The position numbers and the translations under genes are program-made. The notes beneath the pieces are model-generated. The model was not told where the DNA came from. It was given only the letters and a program-made list of their open reading frames with translations, and searched no databases. Of a stretch of DNA of 64,000 nt, positions 1 to 11,737 are shown in pieces. Positions within the stretch are counted from its first letter, which is position 1. The number at the start of each line of letters is the position of its first letter. Origin of the DNA: Thalassia testudinum (taxonomy: Eukaryota > Streptophyta > Magnoliopsida > Alismatales > Hydrocharitaceae); the NCBI GenBank assembly GCA_037157565.1, contig JAZHRO010000036.1:22556501-22620500 (forward strand), written 5' to 3'.

Positions 1-211
1 TTGAATGTTTATCTTTTGACAGAAGTTCCTTAAAGAAATAAAATAAAATCCAAATGGGGATGAAAGCACTTTTCGCAGACATGACCAACAAAGATATGGG
101 AACTATATCCTTCTTGGCTACATAATGGAAAGTGCATCCTCCATGTACGAGAGATCAACATCCTTTTGCCAAGTGCACTTTAGATGCTTCAAAGAGGTAA
201 AGTTGTCACAC

Positions 212-355
212 CATAGGTTTAAGCAGCTCTTCTATGATATCCTGTGCTTGCCTCAGCCTGTCATCCACTATTTGAGTTGGTAGCTTGGCTTTAATCAAAA
301 TGTGCAGTGGGTCATTCAAATGCTCATAACCTAGCCTTCCTCTCAACTTTTCCTC
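212..355 (-). pseudogene. Exon of a STAR/QKI-type KH-domain RNA-binding protein (fragment)
   Basis: Read on the minus strand, this 144-nt stretch is open for 48 codons. It matches the second half of the KH domain of plant STAR-family RNA-binding proteins (QKI/SF1-like), with the sub-motifs [20 protein letters not shown] and [15 protein letters not shown]. The borders look like real splice sites: a pyrimidine-rich acceptor ending in AG (356-357) directly before the first codon, and GT (210-211) right after the last. In this family the next residues after LKP(M/V) are usually DES; they are not found in the 211 bases left in the window, so the next exon is either outside or lost. The preceding KH exon (GPRGNSLKR-type motif) was not found above 355. 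Such proteins bind RNA through the KH fold and act in splicing or RNA stability. Because no other exon is visible, a gene fragment is the safer call, although an exon of a gene running off the left edge is possible. No frame damage inside the exon. Confidence 0.75.
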
Positions 356-1799
356 CTATTGAAGAGAGAAGGGACCATTTAGTCTCTATGCAGTGACAAG
401 AAGGATAGGGAAGAAACAATCAAAAGAACTTGAAACAACAGCTTTTTTTGTGAGATATAGCAAAAACTATAAAACTTGTAGAATGCAATAACCTCCAAAT
501 AGAGACTAGAAATCAGATTTTTCAGGCATAACAACTAGACAACAATGAGCATTCTTTATTGTACATCTCCTGAGAAATAAGGATGTCATAAATTTCTCAT
601 GTTTGTGAACCACTTAAGTTTGATATACTGAAAGATTGGATTTAGGTTCTGCAAGAATAAAATAACTTAACTTGATCAAGGCAGTGCAAATCAGATTAAC
701 CAAGGGTAAGTGCAGGATAGTTAATACAACCAAAAACCCATATTTAAATTTTTATAAATTTGAAGGGAAATCAATTTAGATTTTTATAATAACCTCTTTC
801 AGTATCATGTCCTCCTTCATAGTCTCTAATTCCAAACTGCACCCGCTCAGGCTCCACATATTGTCAGAATTTTCTAAAGTTCATTATCTCACTCAGGTAC
901 AACTTTGTTTCTTTTTGTAGATAAATAAATCAAACTTAACAATGGATGTTGATTTGTTGAAATAAATGAACCAAACTTGAAGGTAGGATAGATTAGCTTT
1001 TGCCCATTTAGAACCCTATTGAGGAAGGTTTTTTGCACATATGCATTCATAAAAATATGAACAAAAGATATTGAACATTGATCCAGAAAAGCATTCTATT
1101 ACATGTAAACACTAAAATGTAAGGAAATGGAGTACTATTAGCTAAGAGATCATAGCAAGGGATCTTCAATCACTAGATGAGATTCAGACTCTCTCCCCCT
1201 AATGAAAGGTAAAAGATAATGCCTTTTTAGGCCATAACTTAAAGAGGCTTTCCTTTTCTTTCATACAATTCAAAAAGTTTCTGAACGTAAAGCAACTTTG
1301 ACAGGAGGTGCATTGGTGGAGGAATCACATTTTAATCCTTGCCAAAACTTCTATTTTTATTTTTCCTCCTTGAATTACCTAGGTATCAATAAATGGCCCT
1401 GATCAGATATGGACTCCAGGTAACAAAAGTAAATGTTAATCAATGTAATGTCCAATTGCTAATCAATCCCAACTAACTTGCCAAAATCATAATTGCACAT
1501 GAAAATCTTTGATATGCTTTAGGCAGAAGGCATTGCTAATTCATAGTTGTGAACACAAATAAGAAGCATATGCGCATATAAGCTCAATAACATTCTTAAG
1601 AGATGTATGCTAGCATTCAACAGAGACTTTATGCAATCCACAGTAATATCTGCAAAAAAGGCTGGCTACTTAATTTTCGTTTAAGTCGACTGGCAACTAG
1701 TTAATCCAACCATCCATGATGCGTGTACAGGTGCTAACCAGATTAAGACAAAAAGGAGAAACTAAAAAAGGGGTCATCTCCACCTCTCAGAAAAGAAGT
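356..1799. other. AT-rich sequence with no recognised gene
   Basis: No open frame of note and no terminal repeats. If the KH exon is part of a real minus-strand gene, this could be its intron. A short minus-strand stretch around 790-900 has coding-like composition but contains a stop and matches nothing I know. Confidence 0.4.
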
Positions 1800-1923
1800 A
1801 TAAACCTTTTCAGGCAATGGAAAGTATTGAGCCTCAATGTTGTCTCCCTCTTCATGTAGGTAAGCAAGCCCTTGAGCCATCCTAAGAATTATGTTGAATC
1901 TTTGTTTCCAGTTAGGGATCCAT
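1800..1923 (-). pseudogene. Receptor-like kinase fragment (kinase subdomain VI region)
   Basis: On the minus strand the segment reads WIPNWKQRFNII followed by LRMAQGLAYLHEEGDN. The pattern W..R..I....A.GLAYLHEE is typical of the region just before the HRDLK catalytic loop in plant receptor-like and receptor-like cytoplasmic kinases. The sequence then leaves the kinase consensus: the HRDLK and DFG motifs expected downstream are not present, and a stop lies a few codons before the W. It is therefore a small relic of one kinase exon, not a working gene. The subfamily cannot be assigned from so short a piece. It lies on the same strand as the KH exon but has no functional link to it. Confidence 0.5.
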
Positions 1924-2149
1924 GCTGTTCACCTATTAGGTAACCGCTAAAAAGGAACACCACAAATTAGAGTTAAACAAAAAAGGGTGAACGGAGGAAA
2001 AAATGGTAGGTAGATCTGATACCTGAGCTCTTTATTGCCAATTTCAAAATAATAACCAGAGTCCACTACTGTTGTTGGTGCTACTACCACTATGAAAGCT
2101 TCATACATTCACCTGCGTCAGATATACTTTACAAAGTAACATGTTAACC

Positions 2150-2290
2150 TGCCTCATACATTCACCACAAATGCAAACATACTGATATCATTATTTCCAA
2201 AATTCATATACCATAAATGCAAACATACTCATATCATTATTTTCCACATTCATATACCACAAATGCAAATATATATTCTACCATTCATAT
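2150..2290. repeat. Three-copy ~46-bp tandem repeat
   Basis: Roughly three units built around ACCACAAATGCAAACATACT and ATATCATTATTTCC follow each other with a few substitutions and indels, running into an AT-rich tail. It lies just beyond the 3' end of the Transposase_24-type gene, so it may be subterminal repeat sequence of that CACTA element, but no CACTA terminus was found next to it. Confidence 0.6.
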
Positions 2291-2410
2291 ATATATTCCA
2301 TCAGTCACCACATGCATGATACTTATTCATAAATAAAACACATGTATATATCACATGTTTTGAAATGTATGCATAAAATTAGACATGTGAAAATAAAAAA
2401 ATCTAGGCAA

Positions 2411-5087
2411 CTATGTAATGGCTTTTATGTCGCCTGTTCTAGAACCTCCGCAATCATCATCAGGTGGATGAGGTGGGAAGTGAAAAGAAGAATGATTTGC
2501 ACCACCTCATCCTAATGCACTTAAGATTGCCTGAAACTGTGCTCACATCTGCTCCCGTTCTTGTTGTGCTTCATGTCTTTGTCATTCTAGTAAATCATTT
2601 GTCTTCTCCAACTTCGACGTAACATCGTTTAATTTCTCTTGAAAGGTCTCCACCTGTGTCAGTAATTGTTGCAACCTCTCTGAACCCCCTGATCACTTTC
2701 TTCCATACCAACTAGTAACAGTCTCACTCGCATTAGCACTACAAACAAAACCACCATGCTTGGGGGGCATAACTATCCTAAAGACTTGCTTTGCTATCAT
2801 AGGCTGTAATGGGCTAGTCTCCGATTGCTCATCCATATCATCAATAGAAGGATGCATCAACTCCATCATGCGACCCTATATAGAGTTGAGCTCATGGTAA
2901 GTTCTCCTAAATGTTTATCACCAAGTTATTCATCACTTGTTTCAGAGCTTACATGTCTCTCTCAATATAATGGATCAATCCAAACACGGGGGCCATCAGT
3001 AATAGACTTGCTATGACTCCTCTCATAGATTGAAACACGATTAAGTTGTACACCATTATGGGTATCTGACTGCATATTTGAGATGTTATAAATTAAGTTA
3101 TCCTAAATTTTAGCTTCTCTTATTTAAGTCTCCTAACTTGTAAGTTTTATAATAGCTATTATAATCAATAGTTTTTATATCATAAATTAAGCTGGTGAAA
3201 ATGTACTTAAATAATTATCCCTTAAGGTATCTATGCTCATCCATCCCTACCAGTGGGTTGCAGTCGAAGCTTTCACCCTATTAGATTTATTTTTCTTAGC
3301 TTGCTCCTATAACAGCAAATTATTGAAATTATGCCCTATTCATTTTGCTTTAGAATAGAAGTAATTAATATAAAATATTAATTACCTTTGTGTTTTCCTG
3401 ATCTAAATATTCACAGCACTCCACCCAATGACTAGCTTGTACTCCTAGTGGCACGTCTCTCAATGCATCCTCATAATTCTTACCAACAAAGAACTATTTA
3501 TATATACAGAAAAGTTAGCAACACCTAAAAGTAAATAGTTGTGTTATTGTGTTATTATAAATTCTATATCTATGCTTATGTCTTACTTGGCTTTTAAGAT
3601 CTTCTCTCCAACTATGAAGTGCCCTCCTTGCTGCTTGGAGAATATATGTAGTTGTCATTGGATTTGTTCCCTAATCATACGTCACCTGCATTTTATGTTA
3701 TAATGAATAATTAGATAAAGGATTTTAAGTAAATCAAATGAATGACATAACAACAATGTCATATTAATACCCCTAGCTCACGAATGAACTCATCCTTATG
3801 TTGCTGAAGAACCTGCCTCCAATCAAAATAGCATGGGGGTATCAATAGTCTCATAAGTGTAGGGATCCTACTACTAAGGAGTGTGTAACATGAACATCTT
3901 TCGCTACAATTTACTTCAACCGTTATTCGAGTCCCTTCGGTTAATTTTCTCAAATCCAAATTCCTTGTCTTACCCCTTGGCTTTGATTTTATACCTACAG
4001 TAAACAAATAGTCAAAATAAAATTGTTATAAAGAATTAATATCAAAGAAAATTAATGTGAGAATTTATATACCATTAGACCCTGCTTGACTCTGCTCCTG
4101 AGATTGGCTCAGTGACTAACTCTGTGGCTGACTATTTCGCTGAGATTGGCTATGTGACTGGATCTAAGGAGGGTCTACGAATTGAGATGGTGCCTGCTGC
4201 TAGGACTGGCTCTAGGGATGGTGTAGGGGCTGAGCTGGTGTTTGTTGCTGGGACTGGTTCTAGGGAAGGTGTAGGGGCTGAGCTCGTGTCTGTTGTTGGG
4301 ACTGGCTCTGGGGAGGGTGTAGGGGCTGAGCTGGTGTCCGTTGTTGGGATTGGCTCTTGGGAGGGTGTAGGGGTTAAGCTAGTGTCTGTTGCTGGGATTG
4401 GCTCTGAGGAGGGTGTAGGGGTTGAGCTTGGTGTCAGCTGCTGGGACTAGCTCTGGGGAGGGTGTAGGGGTTGAGCTGGTGTCCGCTGTTGGGACTAGCT
4501 CTGGGGAGGGTGTAGGGGTTGAGCTGGTGTCCGCTGCTGGGACTGGCTTTGGGGAGGGTGTAGGGGCTGAGCTGGTGTCAGCTGCTGGGACTGGCTCTGG
4601 GGAGGGTGTAGGGCTAAGCTAGTGTCAGCTGCTGGGACTGGCTCTGGGGAGGGTGTAAGGGCTGAGGTGGTGTCTGCTGCTGGGACTAGCTCTGGGGTGG
4701 GTGTAGGGGCTAGGACTGGCTCAAGGGAGGGTGTAAGGGCTGAGGGTGTGCGTGCTTAGGTGGAAGCAGAGAGTGAGGTTGTGTATTTTGTTGAGGCCTA
4801 TGCTGAGGCCTAGATTTTACAAGAGTATGAGGTGGGATCATGGCATGTCGAGTATGAGATCGAAGTCGAGTCTGAGGTAGTAGTGAAGTCTGAAGAATGG
4901 GAATGTGGGAAGGCAACTGGAGTTGATGGTCTTGCTGTGAGTGGGGTTGATGATCATGTTGGGGCTCGGGCTAGGTGTCGATGCCACCCTCGTGTCCTTG
5001 GACCTGGTCATCTGGCTCAAATGAAGAGCCATCATTATGCATATCAAGACAACTTTTTTTGTATGCCATCAACTTCTTAGGTGCCAT
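2411..5087 (-). pseudogene. CACTA second protein, plant transposase (Transposase_24 / Ptta/En/Spm) family, decayed
   Basis: The minus strand carries the parts of the accessory protein of plant CACTA (En/Spm) transposons, a DNA-binding partner of the main transposase. The start used is the ATG at 5087 (MAPKKLMAYKK). A Gln/Pro-rich N-terminal region follows, enlarged by the 48-bp repeat. A conserved block at about 4007-3759 (RGKTRNLDLRKL...RITVEV...YFDWRQV) matches the family core. The C-terminal part near 2800-2411 reads PPKHGGFVCSANASETVTSW and then a coiled, Gln/Glu-rich tail (EREQM.AQFQAILSALG) ending at the stop at 2411-2413. Several stops interrupt it (for example at about 4970, 2690 and in the tail). 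AT-rich stretches at about 3020-3300 and 3500-3750 may be introns. It lies downstream of the TNP2-type gene in the same direction, the usual order in autonomous CACTA elements. Not functional as it stands. Confidence 0.8.
4160..4735 (-). repeat. 48-bp coding minisatellite (Gln/Pro-rich 16-residue repeat)
   Basis: About twelve tandem copies of a 48-bp unit, on the plus strand of the type GGGACTGGCTCTGGGGAGGG followed by TGTAGGGGCTGAGCTGGTGT and a short CTG-rich link. The unit length is a multiple of three, so the array keeps one reading frame; on the minus strand it encodes repeats of the type QPLHPPQSQSQQQTPA within the Transposase_24-type gene. Plus-strand open frames through this block (Gly/Val/Glu-rich) are antisense shadows. 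Confidence 0.85.
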
Positions 5088-5657
5088 CTACAGATGTAAA
5101 AGAAATTATTAATTACAAAAAATACAATAGAAAGATGATTACATCATCAAATATAATCATCAAAAGATAAATTTTGATAAAGTGAATAAGCACATCTAAA
5201 TGGAAGGTACTATTAAATTCTCCAAATTTCAGGGCTACTGAATGTGACCAACTTGATGCCATTATATATAGAAAATTTCACTTTGATTATTCCAATAGAA
5301 TAATTTAAGTTTGATTATACTTCATGCAACTATGTATATAAAGCACAATCTTGAAAATAGAAAGCTTACTCTTATATGATTCATTCAAAAAAAAAATCAT
5401 ATCTTTGGTTACAGGAAATAAGAGATGAGCTACAAATTATAAAAGGATGATGTCGTACTTTTTATATAGTCAACTGTGATGACATAAGTATGCTAAAGCA
5501 AGTAAAAGATCAGCCCAGTACAATAAGAAAACCTGCAATGGAGAAAATATATGAAAAAATTTTTAAGAATAAAATAGTTAAACTCTAGAAAATAGCTTAA
5601 TTGAAAACGTTTACCTCAAATATCAATATCCATTGCACCATGACCTATTTCTCCATC
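5088..5657. other. Spacer between the two CACTA genes
   Basis: AT-rich, no open frame of note. It separates the end of the transposase pseudogene from the start of the second CACTA gene and would hold the promoter or intron of the latter. Confidence 0.5.
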
Positions 5658-8600
5658 TTATACCACATCTTGGTATGCTTCGTAATCAAAGTCGGGATCC
5701 TTATCATGTTGTATATCATAATAATCATGTGGCATTGTTCTTATTAGTACTATCCAGCCATTTCTACCATTATCAGTCACGTAAAAACCTTGTTCAACTT
5801 GACAAGCTAATGTAAATGGTTCAGATGCTTGAAGAATTGTACGATCCTTATTCAAACTTATAAAACCAGTTTCTTTATCCACTTTAACCCCATATTTGCT
5901 ATTAAAAATATCAAACCAGTCACACTTAAATAAGACGACTTGGCAATCATGACTATAGCTGATTTCCACAATCTCTTTGATTTTCTCATGGTAACCATCA
6001 CAACCAATTTGTATGCCATCACATTTCAAAATAATGCTTGAATGTTGTATTGCCTTCAAATCATCAAGTGATTGCACTCTAAATTTGAACCCATTTATTA
6101 TATATTCAGAGTGATAATGTGCATGACTTAAAGGTATGTTCATCATTACATCAAAATCTTCTATCCATTGTGGATCATTTTTTTGTTTCATTTCTTGCAC
6201 ATAGTTCTGAACCCGTCAATGAAGATTGTTGAAATGTGTGAAGATTGTCGAAATTCATCGTAAAAATCTGGAATCTGCTTTAATATATATATGAGCTAAT
6301 CACCGATCATGTTTAAACATTGGTTTAAATTTCATTCGTATGATTGGCCTTTTTCAGATATCGAATACTGAAAAATAATCTTCCACATTTTCACTGTTCT
6401 GTCTATCATCATTCATTTCCAATTGATTGAATTGATTATCTAGACCATCCATATACATCGCACAAAAGTTGATGCATTTTTGTACAAGATACCCTTCGAC
6501 AATTGAACCGTCTGGCTTTGCCTTATTGAAGACGTTGTCTTTCAATTTTTTCAAGAAGGGCTCAACTAGATACATCCACCTATACTGAACTGGTCCAGCA
6601 ATCCTTGCTTCTTTTGCTAGGTGGAGTACAAGATGTACCATGACATCGAAAAATGCAGGAGGGAAAATCTACCCCATCTTGCATAATGTGATCATAATTT
6701 GCTTGTCCAAATAGTCTAACAATTGAGAATCCAATGTCTTTGAACATATAATCTTGAAGAATCGGCTTATCTCCATCACAGAGTCAACCACTGGTTGAGG
6801 AAGCACACCACGAATTGCTAACGGGAATAAGATTTGCATATAAACATGGCAATCATGACTCCTTAACCCACTTACCTTCTTCAATGCTTCATTTATATAT
6901 GTAGAAAGTTGTGACGAGAATCCATTTGGAACCTTGATAGGTTTTAGAAAAGATAATATCTTCAGTCGTTGCTCATCCTTCAAAGTATATAATGCCTTAG
7001 GAAAGTCATAACTACCATCATCTTTAAGATTTACGTGCAACTCAGGACGAATGCCCAACATATTCAAATCATTATGGGCCTTCAATGTGTCTTTTGGACT
7101 ATCCGTTAAGTTTATCATATCTAAAATGTTATCCATAACATTTTTCTTGATATGCATCATATCAAGATTGTGACGGACTATGAGATCTTGCCAATAAGGG
7201 AGCTCCATAAAAAATATGCTTTTTTTTTAATTCCAGAATTACATAAATCTTTAAGATCTTTCTGAAATAGACGACCCAATCGGATATTACCAATCTATTG
7301 TAACTTCACCATTATTTTTTATCCTGAAAACTTGATTGTATCTATTCTTAGAAAATTTCTTGGATTCTTGGATGAATAGCGACATGGTTTACCATCAAAT
7401 TTATCTTTAAACTTGGATTGTCACTATCTATGTTCAATTGGTAGGAATCTACGATGCCCTAAATAACATAATTTATTGCTTTTAGGTAAATGTAAGTAAT
7501 GAGTATCATCCATACATATAGGAAAATCAACTTGCATTTAGTGCTCCAACAAGATAAATTTGCATAAGTTGGGAAATCATTAATAGTCCACAAAAGTGCT
7601 GCATGCATCTTAAAAACTTATTTTCTATCTGCATCATATGTTTCAATCCCGTTATACCATAGCAATTTCAACTTGTCGCTGAGTGGTTGCATGTAAACAT
7701 CGATTACATTTCCTGGTGTCTTTTTCCCAGGGATGAGAAGCGTCAGCATCATAAACAAAGATCTCATACACATCCATGGTGGCAAATTATATGTGAAGAT
7801 CACCACTGGCCATATTGAATATGACGGATGCATATTTTTGAAAGGATTGAATCCATTACTTGCAAGACCAAGCCTAACATTACGTGTTTTCTCTACAAAT
7901 ATAGCATGTTTGTTATCAAATGTAGCCCACTCATCAGAATCTATTGGATGGCGCATAAGTCCATCTTGTGATTTGTTATTATGATGTCATGTCATCCACT
8001 TTGCAGCTTTACTCGACATGAAAAGACGTTGTAGCCTAGGAATCAAAGGAAAGTAATGTAGTACCTTCCTTGATCGTCTCTTCCCTCGTGTATTTGAACT
8101 AGTATTTTCTTCATATCTTCCTTCACATTGCAGGCAACTATTTAAGCATGCATTTTCTTTAGTGTACAACATACAATCATTCTTACAAGCATCAATCTTT
8201 TCACACTTCAAGCCAAGTATGCAAAACTATTTTTTTGCATCATACCATGACAGGGGAAAATTTTTGGGATTATTTAACAACTCTTCTATGAACTTGAGGA
8301 CATCAGACATTAACTTAGATGTTATCTTATACATTATTTTAATTTAAAATATTCTCAAAAGAAATGACAACCTTGACATGGAATTAATTCCAGGAGAAAT
8401 GGGTTCCTCTACTGCCTTTAGTGCATCATAAAAATGATAACAATCTCCAAATATATTATCATTATCTATATTATTAGCATTTGTAGCCCTCATCTCTTCT
8501 AACATCTCTGCAACATTATCACCTCCAATATCTTTAATGCGATTCTTAACATCATTATCAACAGAAGGATAAGTGATTTCTTCTCCATGTGAGGTCCAGA

Positions 8601-8829
8601 TTGTATAGTGAGGCCACCAACTGGTACAAATAAGATGCTCAAATACTGTGTTATGATCATGCATAAATCCATTCAAACAACTTTTGCATAGACAAAAAGT
8701 TCTCTCATAGAAGTCATCTCTTCTATATTGCTTCCTATCTTCATGGAATACCCAGTCTAAGAATGAAATCACTCCGCTCTTATATCGAAAATAATCAGAA
8801 ATCTTCAAACCAATCCAAGAGTTATCCAT
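5658..8829 (-). pseudogene. CACTA (En/Spm) transposase, TNP2/TNPD type, decayed
   Basis: Collinear minus-strand blocks reproduce the layout of the large CACTA transposase that cuts and inserts the element. At 8829-8580 is the N-terminal transposase-associated domain (MDNSWIGLKISDYF, then cysteine pair CLCKSC). At 7956-7618 is the Transposase_21 core with VRLGLASNGFNPFKNM, YSIWPVVIFTYNLPPWMCM and LIPGKKTPGNVIDVYMQPL. At 7600-7210 the core continues (PICMDDTHYL, LGHRRFLP) but with stops. At 7208-6669 is PYWQDLIVRHNLDMMHIKKN and DCHVYMQILFPLAIRGVLP (DUF4218-like), and at 6641-6354 PVQYRWMYLVEPFLKKLK. At 6200-5658 is a DUF4216-type C-terminus (VVLFKCDWFD, ending AYQDVV). The blocks lie in different frames with stops, and part of the region between 8344 and 7956 is lost. 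The remains are long enough to say the element was once autonomous; it cannot encode a working enzyme now. Confidence 0.9.
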
Positions 8830-10295
8830 GGAAACCTATAATCAAATAAAACCCACAAATAATGAAAGTAAGTTACATAAAGAAACATCATATATTTATA
8901 TATCAAGAAGTATTTGAATTGTATGAAAAGATAGGATAAGTTTTTGAGAATATTAGACACTTGGATCATATTACGTGAACTTCAGGGAAAATTGTATTCA
9001 GCCCTTCTAGGCGAGACCAATTTTTCATTTTCATCCAATATATGATTGCAAGATAGCTACCCTCTACCCCTCTTAGCCTTAGACCAATGTTCTTTCTCCT
9101 TTCCCATGAAGTAAAATGAAATGATTGATCTTCACAAAGAAAAGAACCCAATAAACATAATATAAATGCCATTATTTAGACTCTGTAAATCAAATAGCAT
9201 AAAGAGTAAAACTACAAGGTCCAACTTAGGGTTTGTATTTGAAGTCAATTCCCTTCTCATTTTTGTTCTTTTCATCAAGTACCGAAACCCTTGAAAGATT
9301 GATCATACCACCATGAAGTATGAATATTTCGATGCCCCTTGTAGAAAGGTCAATACCACATAACCTAGAAATATTACCCTCCATGAAAAAAATAGCCCTC
9401 AATGAAGCTGCACTAGTGACTATATTAATGGAGATAAAAATCATGCGCAAATCTTAAAGCAGAGTGAAAGATCCTTGTATTACCATCAATTTCTTCCCAA
9501 AATTAATAAATCTTCAAAAATTAAGCATCACCGTAGCTTGTGATGCTATTAGTGGTCTATGAGGTTAAGCTTAAGGCTCGAAGTTATGAAATGAAATTAA
9601 GTTTGATTGAACTATAAGTTGGCTTTAAGCTCTACGTAAGGTCAGAGTTGACTTTTAGTGTTCGAACTTATAACTTCTGACTGCAAAGCATGTGAAAAGG
9701 AAATATTAGCAGTGGCAATTTCTTTTGCACACATGTGATTCTTTCATTGTCAAGAGTGCAAATAGATGCATTGCTTGCATGACAAAGGGACTTAGCCAAA
9801 ATGTACAATTTATTTCTTTCAATGGAAAATCAAATTGGCTGTAACTTTCAACAATATCTTTTTTATAAAAAAGCTATCAACAATGCCCTATGTGTAACAC
9901 TCACAAGTAATATTGCATTGCTGACATAATGGGCATTTAGCTTTCTAGTAGCAAATGGAATTGTAGTGAAAGTGCAAACATATAAGGGGTTTCAATTATA
10001 GAGATATTTTTTTCCATGGATAATTACCCATCCAATTTCTAGTGGAGATTTCAGATAAAAACCCATACAGAAATGCTGGTAGATAATGATTTCCATTCCA
10101 GTGAAATTAAATTGATTAGTGTGTAGGAAAAAGATTGTTGGGGGTGTCTTGGGACAAATGGGCAATATTACACATAAGGGTGTACAAGATTCTTCTTTGT
10201 TATGGAAGCACACCTTGGCACCTATTCAATTGATTGTAAAGAAAGGGCTTCTCTACTTAGATCTCCTTGCAACCTAACCCTGTCTGGGTCATGAC
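8830..10295. other. Interior of the CACTA element, no recognised gene
   Basis: Short minus-strand open stretches (9172-8966, 9450-9226, 10213-9992) lack any motif I recognise. The position between the 5' terminus and the transposase start suggests leader or intron sequence, or foreign filler. Confidence 0.4.
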
Positions 10296-10850
10296 ATGCT
10301 TGTTTCCATCATTTCAAATGAACAATGCCTAAAAAGAGAGTTGAGTATAATGAAGCCTTTTGAAGTGGATGCTTTTGTTTTGACTAGCTTTTTTAATTTG
10401 TATCACTCTGGGGTTTCGAAAATTGGCAAGTTTGAGATATTGAGAGGAAATATATGTGGTCTTACGGAGTCAAAGTTAAACAAAAAAGCTCTCTTAATTA
10501 GATATCTTGAGCCCTTACAGTTTGCTCAGCACCATCCTGATTATGCCAGAGCTTAACTATGTTTAAATTTATTGAACGAACATAAGAACTGGGCAAATGC
10601 TTCCTTTCTTTAGTTGATTCAGTTGTTTGATGATTTAGGAGTAAGAAAGAATTCTATTCATTCTATGATCAATACTTTGAGAACAGGGAAAACATGTATG
10701 AACTTTCTTCACTCTGATTATAAAGGACTATGCTTACCATCTAGACATGCTATTTTGACATGGAAAGTGCTTTTTCTATTATATATGTTTACGAGACTTT
10801 TCCGTTTAAAGAACCTTCTCAGATTGAAGGATACAGAACAAAGCGGCTAG
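10296..10850 (+). pseudogene. Coding-like block, unknown product
   Basis: One plus-strand frame runs from 10296 to 10850 with only two interruptions (stops near 10554 and 10611). It reads MLVSIISNEQCLKRELSIMK ... LNEHKNWANASF ... IQLFDDLGVRKNS ... MINTLRTGKTCMNFLHSDYK. The composition (balanced charged residues, Leu-rich helices) looks like a once-coding sequence of about 185 residues rather than random AT-rich DNA. I do not recognise the family. It sits inside the presumed CACTA element on the opposite strand from the transposase, so a captured host-gene piece is possible. This is inference only. Confidence 0.35.
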
Positions 10851-10918
10851 GGTATGTTCTTTGATCTTTCTTATTAATAATGTAGAATGTTGCAATCTTG
10901 ACACTATTATAATCTTAA

Positions 10919-11000
10919 AGCTTCCTAGATGCATGTTGTCTATGACTAGAAAAAGGTTCCTAAATGCATGTTGTCTATGACCAAAAAAAGCTTCCTAGTT
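10919..11000. repeat. Imperfect 36-bp tandem duplication
   Basis: Two copies of a unit beginning AGCTTCCTAGATGCATGTTG, plus the start of a third, with a few substitutions. Confidence 0.7.
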
Positions 11001-11137
11001 TTAAAACTTGTTGGCATACCATCAAACACCTAGCGTGCGTGTTACCCCTTAAGCCAATCCGAGGTCAGTAGATGTCCTTGAGCCACTCCGTAGCCAATAG
11101 ATCCACCAAGTACTGCAACAACAATAATAACAGGAGA

Positions 11138-11737
11138 TCAAGAGAAGTGGAGTTGGAGGAGGAGGAATGAAATGAACGAATAAATAAAAAGAAGGAAGAG
11201 TGGTGGATTAACCCTAGTTGTAGCAGGGGCAATGGTAATGGAGGTGCTATTGTGGAAGATGAGGGAGGGAGAGAGGTAGTGGTCTTGAGGGGGAGGAGGC
11301 ATGCCTTCGTCAAGGTAGGAGACAGGTCTTGAGGTAGCGGTCTGCTGGGGAAGATGGTCATGGGAGGTGCCTTCGTCAGGAGAGGGAAGGGGGTTAGGGA
11401 TGGTTGGCGGAGGTGACATCGTCGAGGAGGCAGTCGAAGAGTCTAGGGAGGGGGAAGGTAATGGAAGCGGGAGTTGATTTTCGGTGGTGACCATGACGGC
11501 TAGGAGAGGTGTTGCTGGAGATCTTGAGGGGGAGTTAGGGGAGGCACCACTGTCATTGGGAGAGGGAAGGGGGCTCCTTGGAGGTCGGGGGAGCTGACGC
11601 CATTGGGGAGGGGGTCGGGGAGTCGGGGGAGGGGGAAGGTGATGGGGGCATGAGTGGGTTTGGGGAAAGTTGCGGGGAGGAAATTCAGGAGAGGGCGCAC
11701 GGGAAATTCTTGGAGGGAGCAATGGTGACGATTCCAC
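11138..11737 (-). other. Pro/Ser/Thr-rich open region next to the CACTA terminus
   Basis: The minus strand is open for about 199 codons with a low-complexity Pro/Ser/Thr-rich translation, and two other minus frames are partly open as well. That pattern is expected of C-rich low-complexity DNA and does not prove a protein. The same arrangement (terminus, subterminal repeats, C-rich block) recurs at 17.4-18.0 kb and 19.1-20.2 kb, so it looks like a feature of these CACTA 5' regions, possibly a 5' exon. No domain seen. Confidence 0.35.

Noticed and set aside
2064..2071. CACTACTG as the left terminus of the 12051 CACTA element
   Set aside because: Only eight bases agree, the inner sequence lacks GTGACGG-type repeats, and no AAG duplication is next to it. 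Kept only as a doubtful border.
4112..4622. Plus-strand Gly/Val/Glu-rich repeat proteins
   Set aside because: Antisense reading of the 48-bp minisatellite that encodes Gln/Pro repeats in the minus-strand CACTA gene.
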